From Saccoglossus kowalevskii (taxonomy: Eukaryota; Hemichordata; Enteropneusta; Harrimaniidae): DNA of 11,865 nucleotides. Below the pieces are notes generated by a model, which searched no databases, was not told the DNA's origin, and was given only the letters and a program-made list of their open reading frames with translations. Made by a program: the position numbers and the translations under genes. This document shows positions 7,534-11,865 of this stretch, in pieces; within the stretch, counting starts at the first letter, position 1, and the number at the start of each line of letters is the position of its first letter. Location of the stretch: the NCBI RefSeq assembly GCF_000003605.2, contig NW_003119427.1:61000-72864 (forward strand), in the 5' to 3' direction.

Positions 7534-7827
7534 CTACCTCTGCTTACCCAGTTGAGCATAATATCTACAGCTATGATGCAGTTCTACAAGTTCATCCCTT
7601 GTCCTTATACCCGTCAACTTCACTGCATTTACATGTGGTGCCCGTGAAAGTGTAATAGCAAACATTTTGTTTGTGCCTGGCTTGATGCTCTTCTGACTAA
7701 CAATATATCACAAATATTTCACTTGCCTACGAGCCAGTATACATTTATTGGCATTGAGTTTTAACTAGGCTGCACGTAATGCACGATTTTTTTTCACTTC
7801 AACGGACTTGACCAAATACTCATTCAT
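7534..7827 (-). pseudogene. Reverse transcriptase C-terminal relic (Ty3/gypsy)
   Basis: A minus-strand frame from 7827 to a TAG at 7536-7534 has two internal stops. It reads VKKNRALRAA, a worn form of the region before the DYR motif, then jumps directly to LNANKCILARRQVKYL, a stop, YIVSQKSIKPGTNKMFAI. In intact elements these blocks are separated by the catalytic palm, so about 100 or more residues including the YxDD box appear to be deleted. The last motif marks the end of the RT domain in gypsy-type elements. Confidence 0.7.
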
Positions 7828-8065
7828 GGCTCATTTGAATCACATTATTGTCCAGGCTCTACTTCACAAATTGCTCTACTTCAGACAAAACACTTAAAGG
7901 GAATATGTTTTGGTGGTTGAGAAATAGGGTCTGGCATTTCTATTGGATTTTAATGTTGGTCAATCCTAACACTTCATTCACTGAGAAAACACCATTATGC
8001 AAATACATGAGTTTGTACAAATGATGCCGTTCACCCACTGGAATTCACAGATGGCCGTGTCATTT

Positions 8066-8521
8066 TCTCTACAATGGTTGTTCTCTGTCTATCTGTGGGT
8101 CATCAGTAACAGTGCAAACAATTGGATGACTTATAACTTCAGTGGAAAATATTCCAATGACCAGCAGACGTTTCTCACATGATATTTTGTCATGGTTTTG
8201 GGGGTTTGTGGTTAAACCTTTGTCTGTGTCTCTTATAATATCAATAACAAGGCAATTATTTCTGATCCTGGTGGTTCTAATAAGCCTTGAGTGCCAGAAC
8301 TTATTTTATGCTCTAACTTCCCTTCAACAACATACATTTGCCTTGGTGATATTGTAATTGGCTGACTAGCACCAGTTTATCCTTTGACATTAAATTGGGG
8401 TCTTCTTTCTAATTGACAGATGTACTGATCTACAGTAAACCGGGGTTGATGTACCCTATGCTCACCAATTTGACAATCAGTAATAAAATCACAAACAGTA
8501 CCAAGATCTGCATCATTTTCT
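8066..8521 (-). pseudogene. Protease-to-RT linker of the Ty3/gypsy relic
   Basis: After a frameshift near 8521 the reading continues GENDADLGTVCDFITDCQIG, with a stop near 8377, then ISPRQMYVVEGKLEHKISSG. A second frame (8248-8066) is open for 60 codons and includes STEVISHPIVCTVTDDPQID. Position between protease and RT fits the polyprotein. The sequence itself has no diagnostic motif. Confidence 0.45.
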
Positions 8522-8945
8522 CCCTTGGCATTACAGTCCCCTGAGCTGCCAAAACAAGAGTTTCACTAACAACACTTACATGAGCATCTGTATCAAACAA
8601 CTAAGTGCATTTCGTTCATCCAATTGTCTTTTCAATCTCGATTCTATTAGGGAATTGTTCGTCCAATGATGCCACAGATACTATAGGATTTGTCAGTTGA
8701 AGTTGTGCCGAAGGAGCATGACCACCAACTTCATCCATTAGAAGATTCTCTGGTATTGCAGTAACAGGTGCAGGTGCTGGGCATTTTGCAGCAATAGGGC
8801 CATTTTTAATCATCTATGGCATTGGACTTGACGTAATGTTGGTCACACTGTGACTGGCTTCTTCATTTCTTTCAAACATAAATTTCATGTCCTTGTCCAG
8901 AAAGCAAAGCTATTGCCCTCCTGTATATATCTCTTGTATATGTGC
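8521..8945 (-). pseudogene. Aspartic protease (retropepsin-like) relic
   Basis: One minus-strand frame runs from about 8945 to 8521 with four internal stops. Its distal part reads IVSVASLDEQFPNRIEIEKT, then LFDTDAHVSVVSETLVLAAQ at about 8602-8543. Retropepsins have a D-T/S-G-A active site; here the Gly is Asp (DTDA), which would be expected to abolish activity. A Pro/Ala-rich linker (CPAPAPVTAIPE) precedes it. The frame from 8813 to 8616 is the longest uninterrupted piece. Confidence 0.7.
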
Positions 8946-9348
8946 AGCTTGGTTGCTCATGCCCCCCCCCCCGAAGTATCTCTCAGGTCCACCTGACTTA
9001 GCATTATACATATAGTAATGGTTTTCCCACTTATATGCAGTATCCAGCTGTGAAACAGCGTTGCATGGGACCTGTTGGTGCTGTGATGTAGAATGTTGGT
9101 GCCACTCTCAACACTCTTAAAGGCCTTGACTATAATTGCTGACAAGGGTAGTGAGCCATAACACCAAACATTGTTCGGTACCACATGCTATCTCCCACCA
9201 AATTCCTCAAGTCAGTGGTATTATGCTCTAATCTCAAGATCGTGGAAATATCACAAAATTGTTTATCTCATGAACATTTCACTATTATGGCTATCTTCTG
9301 AAAGACCATTGCAGCTAAAATTTCCTGATTGATTGCTGTCGTCGTCAT
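8922..9348 (-). pseudogene. Gag-like remnant of the Ty3/gypsy relic
   Basis: A frame starting at ATG 9348 (MTTTAINQEILAAMVFQKIA) continues, with one stop, to a TAG at 9132. A second frame then reads SQLDTAYKWENHYYMYNAK through 8962-8972 (11 C on the plus strand, read as Gly codons) to MSNQAAHIQEIYTGG near 8920. A further frame is open at 9184-8957. No zinc knuckle is clear. Assignment to gag rests on position just upstream of the protease and is inference. Confidence 0.4.
8962..8972 (+). repeat. Run of 11 C
   Basis: A homopolymer inside the retroelement relic. It is prone to slippage and to sequencing error, so its exact length should not be relied on when judging frames. Confidence 0.85.
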
Positions 9349-10568
9349 GTTGTAATTTACATAATTCTGCATGCTATCTTGAGTCTCCCATCTCCAGAAT
9401 CCTCTTATCATCATCAAGGTACCATATTCAGAATTACTAGCTTGTGACCAGTCCGACCAAAATATATTTAGTGCACTCCCTCACGCTATTTTATTTTTGT
9501 TCTTAGAGTTATAATTGAGTTTCCTACAGGGAACATGCATATTTTGAGTAGCTGCCACTACAGGAGGGGCGTTCCAAATTAAATACCCTATACATGAATC
9601 TAATACGAGTGATGTACCGATTTCAATGGTACACAGGGTGCTTTGGGTTGTAACTTCTTTGGGCTATAACTTCTGACATTTTTTCAAGCGTATATCAAAT
9701 TGGCTTTTAAAAGGGTGAGTACTGTAAAACCACTTATTTTCACTAGTTTGATGTTTTGAGCAATTTCAGTTTTAAATTCACGAAATTGCCAGGGAAACAT
9801 TGTTATTCTACAAGTTCACATGGATTTAATTTAGCGATTTCCCCTATCAAAGACAATAGTGAATATAACAATCAATGAATAATTAATATAACTGAACATA
9901 GTCAAAAAGAAATTTAATTAATTCTAAATGGTGTACATTGGAATTAAAATGACATTGCTTACACCAATGTTTGTCATTTAAAAATAACAAGTGTTTCACC
10001 GACATACGCTGCAGAATGTCCCCATTCAGTTTTTAGTGACTGTCAGTTATAAACAATAAAAGATGTAGACAGGTTATAATTAAATGATGGAGGGAGTATT
10101 TGGCATGTTAAAAATGTTTCAAATGACACCTTATCCAGGTTTGTTCAGCTAAGATGACGAATAAGATCATTCTCATATCGTACAAAATTGTATAATCCAT
10201 TTTAAATCAAATTACAAAGCAACAACTAATGTGTGTCAGTCAATAGTTTGAATCGAATCTCAAATCACAATTCTGTATAACACATCACATTTAAATGAAA
10301 TTGGCCAAGGCAAGCATGAACAATGGTTTGATAAATTTTGGGGGCTGTTGAGGGACGAAAATAATCACCAGTCTGTCAAAGGTAATAAAAAAAATCAATG
10401 CGCCAATTTATATTATATTGTTACCACATGGATACCAGAGAAACAGTTGATGACATGTTCAAATTATGTTTTTTTTTATTTTTTTTTAAACTATTGCAAC
10501 CATGCTCATTGAGAATTTAGATAAAATAACAAATGAATGGATGGATACAAACGGGTAATCCCTTTAAA
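9349..10568. other. Gene-free stretch between two retroelement relics
   Basis: AT-rich, with stops in every frame. It could contain the worn 5' LTR of the Ty3/gypsy relic (just above 9348), but I see no matching copy below 7534. A T-A-T homopolymer pair (nine T, A, nine T) lies at 10469-10487. Only the 16 bp repeat at 9642-9673 stands out. Confidence 0.45.
9642..9673 (+). repeat. 16 bp tandem duplication
   Basis: TTTGGGTTGTAACTTC (9642-9657) is followed directly by TTTGGGCTATAACTTC (9658-9673), with 14 of 16 positions identical. Confidence 0.85.
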
Positions 10569-10616
10569 CAGAGAATTGAGGATGAAATTCTCTGAGAGTG
10601 GGTTACGGGGACCCAC
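10569..10616. repeat. Two adjacent hairpins beyond the DIRS relic
   Basis: Hairpin 1 has the perfect 9 bp stem CAGAGAATT (10569-10577) and AATTCTCTG (10586-10594) around an 8 base loop. Hairpin 2 has the 6 bp stem GTGGGT (10598-10603) and ACCCAC (10611-10616) around 7 bases. They lie three bases apart and start 7 bp below the lower limit of the RT relic, on its 3' side. They could be part of the element's 3' non-coding end. Confidence 0.6.
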
Positions 10617-10622
10617 ATTCAT

Positions 10623-10890
10623 TCAGAATACAAAAGTCTGATGACATTTAGATATTGAGCTCGACCTGAGGTGCCTTGCCAAATGGGCCACATATCTATA
10701 TAGAACCGCCAGGCTAACAGAGACTGGGCAGTTTAACCACCATTGAATGTCAGCAGCGAATTCATTAGACAAAATTAATTTATGCAAAGGGCAGCGCAAT
10801 TTGTTTAGCTGGTCTTGAATGCGGCTGATCAGGAAAGTTCTACCTTTTTTTATAACTCTGCATGCCCATGCAAGTTTCCTCGCAAGGGTG
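10623..10890 (-). pseudogene. DIRS-type RT, connection segment
   Basis: After a frameshift near 10888 the reading is LARKLAWACRVIKKGRTFL, then LRCPLHKLILSNEFAADIQW and WLN at about 10742-10731. This matches the region that joins RT to RNase H in DIRS elements. Beyond it the sequence loses similarity and stops at 10625-10623. About ten residues expected before LARKLAW are missing. Confidence 0.75.
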
Positions 10891-11142
10891 ATTGGCACAT
10901 TTTCTCTTGGAAAACTTGAGCAGCAGCTCTTACAATTCATTCAGCTTTTGCGTCGGCAGGCGCAAGGTTAGTGTTGTATTTATTTCAATACAGAGAAATG
11001 TTGGCTCTTGATGAGTGGGTCTCATAATCTTACCCCAAGCAATACGAAAACCTAATTGGCGAAGGAGGCCGATTCTGCATGTGGCATGGCTTTCAGCAAT
11101 GATGAGAAAGTCATCAAGGTAGACCACCATGGCCTCATAACC
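10885..11142 (-). pseudogene. DIRS-type RT, YLDD segment
   Basis: In a frame offset from the previous segment, GYEAMVVYLDDFLIIAESHA carries the YLDD box (two catalytic Asp), followed by LLRQLGFRIAWGK and FLCIEINTTLTLRLPTQKL. A TAA interrupts at about 10924, after which ELLLKFSKRKCA continues in the same frame to about 10890. The C in FLCIEI stands where the family usually has Gly. Confidence 0.85.
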
Positions 11143-11335
11143 GTCGGTGAGCCATCATATGTTGCACACTTTGGGTGAGCATATGGAAGATACTTGGAGC
11201 CAATTTTGCACCAAATGGGAGAAGTGCATCATAAAGGTAGGTTGGTTGGCTGTCCTCGCAAAAGTTCATGCAATACCTGTGGCCTGGTAGGGATGGAAGG
11301 AGCGATAGGTCAACCTTAGCTAGGTGGTTGCCATG
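11135..11335 (-). pseudogene. DIRS-type RT, palm segment 1
   Basis: Open from about 11335 to a TGA at 11137-11135. It begins HLAKVDLS, where the Asp is the first catalytic residue, then shows a short deletion before GHRYCMNFCEDSQPTYLYDA and LPFGAKLAPSIFHMLTQ. The second motif is the conserved block B of the RT palm. Confidence 0.8.
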
Positions 11336-11340
11336 TGAAA

Positions 11341-11580
11341 TTAATGTTGTTCAATTGTTTGGTAGCAAAAATGTTCATGAGAGGCATAATCATTGACTGC
11401 CCTGCCAATTAGTTGACTGCAGTCGTGTATTAGCCTAACATCTTCAGAGTTAAGTTTAGGGATAGCACTTAGATAGGTTTGTGTAGGTTGGTAAGTAGTA
11501 ACCCTCGGCAATTTCTGAAAGTATTTGGGACTCTATTTGGTCACAAATGAAATACGCAGATTTAGGCTAGGGTTCTCCGA
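11341..11580 (-). pseudogene. DIRS-type RT, N-terminal segment
   Basis: One frame has a stop near 11535, then reads YLSAIPKLNSEDVRLIHDCS and GRAVNDYASHEHFCYQTIE before a TAA at 11343-11341. The blocks IPKxNS..VRLIHDCS and AVNDYASHEHF are characteristic of DIRS-type RT fingers. Just upstream a different frame (about 11544-11487) reads CDQIESQILSEIARGYYLP, which resembles the preceding part of the domain, so a frameshift lies near 11490. Confidence 0.75.
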
Positions 11581-11584
11581 ACCC
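11570..11584. repeat. Short hairpin GGGTTC-TCC-GAACCC
   Basis: Perfect 6 bp stem (11570-11575 and 11579-11584) with a 3 base loop, located at the upstream edge of the DIRS RT relic. Confidence 0.6.
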
Positions 11585-11615
11585 GCCTATTCACATAGTT
11601 CATACCCACCATAGA

Positions 11616-11681
11616 CTCCGGTCAGTCAAAATGACTATTTTGAACTGTAGGCATTAATCAGCGATTATGCCGGTGACGGAG
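11616..11681. repeat. Inverted-repeat block able to form a three-way junction
   Basis: The outer stem is CTCCGGTCA (11616-11624) with TGACGGAG (11674-11681), one base bulged. Inside are two side-by-side hairpins. Arm A is TCAAAAT (11626-11632), loop GACT, ATTTTGA (11637-11643), perfect 7 bp. Arm B is GGCATTAATC (11650-11659), loop AGC, GATTATGCC (11663-11671), with one bulge. Three nested or adjacent stems in 66 bp are unlikely to be chance. Confidence 0.6.
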
Positions 11682-11737
11682 AGATAGAATCTAGGTCAGG
11701 GGAAGCCCCATGACCCCAAGATTATTTTACCCCTTAC

Positions 11738-11777
11738 GTCACGAACCCACGTGACCGAGGTCACATGGCAGCGCCAT
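11738..11777. promoter_or_regulatory. Cluster of palindromic motifs with an E-box
   Basis: GTCACG (11738-11743) pairs with CGTGAC (11750-11755). CACGTG, the E-box core, lies at 11748-11753. TGACC-GA-GGTCA is at 11752-11763, and ATGGC-AGC-GCCAT at 11765-11777. The left edge also holds TTACGTCA, a CRE variant (11734-11741). Such density is typical of promoter or terminal regions. Whether it belongs to the DIRS element or to a gene beyond the window is unknown. Confidence 0.45.
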
Positions 11778-11865
11778 ACAATCACTCTGGTTCCTTTCTC
11801 TCCGCCTCGAGGACTTAGACCAACGCTACGGAAAGAGTGGGGTGGTTGGGGGGGGGACCCGGAGT
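11778..11865. other. Window end, GC-richer
   Basis: A pyrimidine-rich piece with TCTCTCCGCCTCGAGGAC is followed by a run of nine G (11848-11856). No gene can be supported. The composition is much richer in GC than the rest of the window. Confidence 0.4.

Larger units (their letters stand above)
7534..9348 (-). mobile_element. Decayed Ty3/gypsy-type LTR retrotransposon
   Basis: Reading the minus strand from 9348 down there is a gag-like part, an aspartic-protease part around 8600, and the C-terminal part of a reverse transcriptase ending at 7534. The order gag-PR-RT and the RT motif (ARRQVKYL.YIVS..SIKPG) are typical of Ty3/gypsy elements. Stops and frame changes occur throughout and most of the RT palm is missing. 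RNase H and integrase are not seen and no pair of long terminal repeats was found by eye. It is a non-functional fossil. Confidence 0.75.
10623..11580 (-). mobile_element. Decayed DIRS-type retrotransposon, RT part
   Basis: On the minus strand four segments in shifting frames rebuild the order of a DIRS-family reverse transcriptase: fingers, palm with the first catalytic Asp, LPFG block, YLDD box, and the connection region before RNase H. DIRS elements move with a tyrosine recombinase rather than an integrase. The recombinase, RNase H core and methyltransferase-like domain are not present in the window. Similar RT sequences occur in many animal DIRS elements, so the family call is fairly safe, but exact subfamily is not. 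Confidence 0.75.

Noticed and set aside
7997-8357. Two plus-strand open frames (61 and 71 codons)
   Set aside because: They are antisense to the Ty3/gypsy relic, which explains the sequence better.
7440-10040. TTTTTAGTGACT near 7470 and near 10030 as a pair of LTR ends
   Set aside because: Only about 12 bp are shared and the flanks diverge at once, so this does not support an LTR pair.
1-11865. CRISPR array, bacterial operon or tRNA gene
   Set aside because: No regular direct repeats with unique spacers, no ribosome-binding-site pattern, and no A-box/B-box pair with a cloverleaf was seen by eye on either strand.

Overview
The window looks like nuclear DNA of an animal, most likely an AT-rich marine invertebrate. 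The grounds are one metazoan-type solute-carrier gene, splice-signal-like motifs, long gene-poor stretches, short tandem repeats, and two decayed retrotransposons of classes common in invertebrates and lower chordates. The species cannot be fixed from the sequence alone.

Layout. Bases 1-3299 hold no convincing intact gene. They contain a 2 x 30 bp tandem duplication (481-540), a motif-rich patch with a perfect CRE palindrome (891-898), a degenerate 21-23 bp minisatellite of six units (1585-1718), a 3 x 9 bp repeat (2394-2420), and a 60 bp minus-strand relic of the last membrane segment of the neighbouring transporter gene (2108-2167). Bases 3300-4442 (minus strand) carry the only intact gene. 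It is a single-exon coding region for a 10-TM drug/metabolite-transporter (EamA x2) protein of the SLC35G type, with a good splice acceptor just upstream of the ATG that suggests a separate 5' untranslated exon.

Bases 4485-6410 are non-coding with short repeats. Bases 6411-7457 (plus strand) contain splice-site-like signals and several short coding-like runs in different frames. They may be a decayed gene or transposase, but I cannot assign a family. Bases 7534-9348 (minus strand) are a broken Ty3/gypsy-type LTR retrotransposon: a gag-like part, an aspartic protease with a damaged active site, and the end of the reverse transcriptase with most of the palm missing. Bases 9349-10568 look empty. 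Bases 10569-11580 (minus strand) are a frameshifted reverse transcriptase of the DIRS type that still shows all three catalytic aspartates, with two adjacent hairpins beyond its 3' end. The last 250 bp (11570-11777) are unusually rich in inverted repeats, including one that can fold into a three-way junction.

The genes do not form a system. One transporter gene sits in a retroelement-littered neighbourhood, with a partial copy of its own 3' end nearby. I found no convincing new biological system. The best leads are the transporter fragment, the palindromic block beside the DIRS relic, and the unassigned coding-like stretch at 6411-7457.
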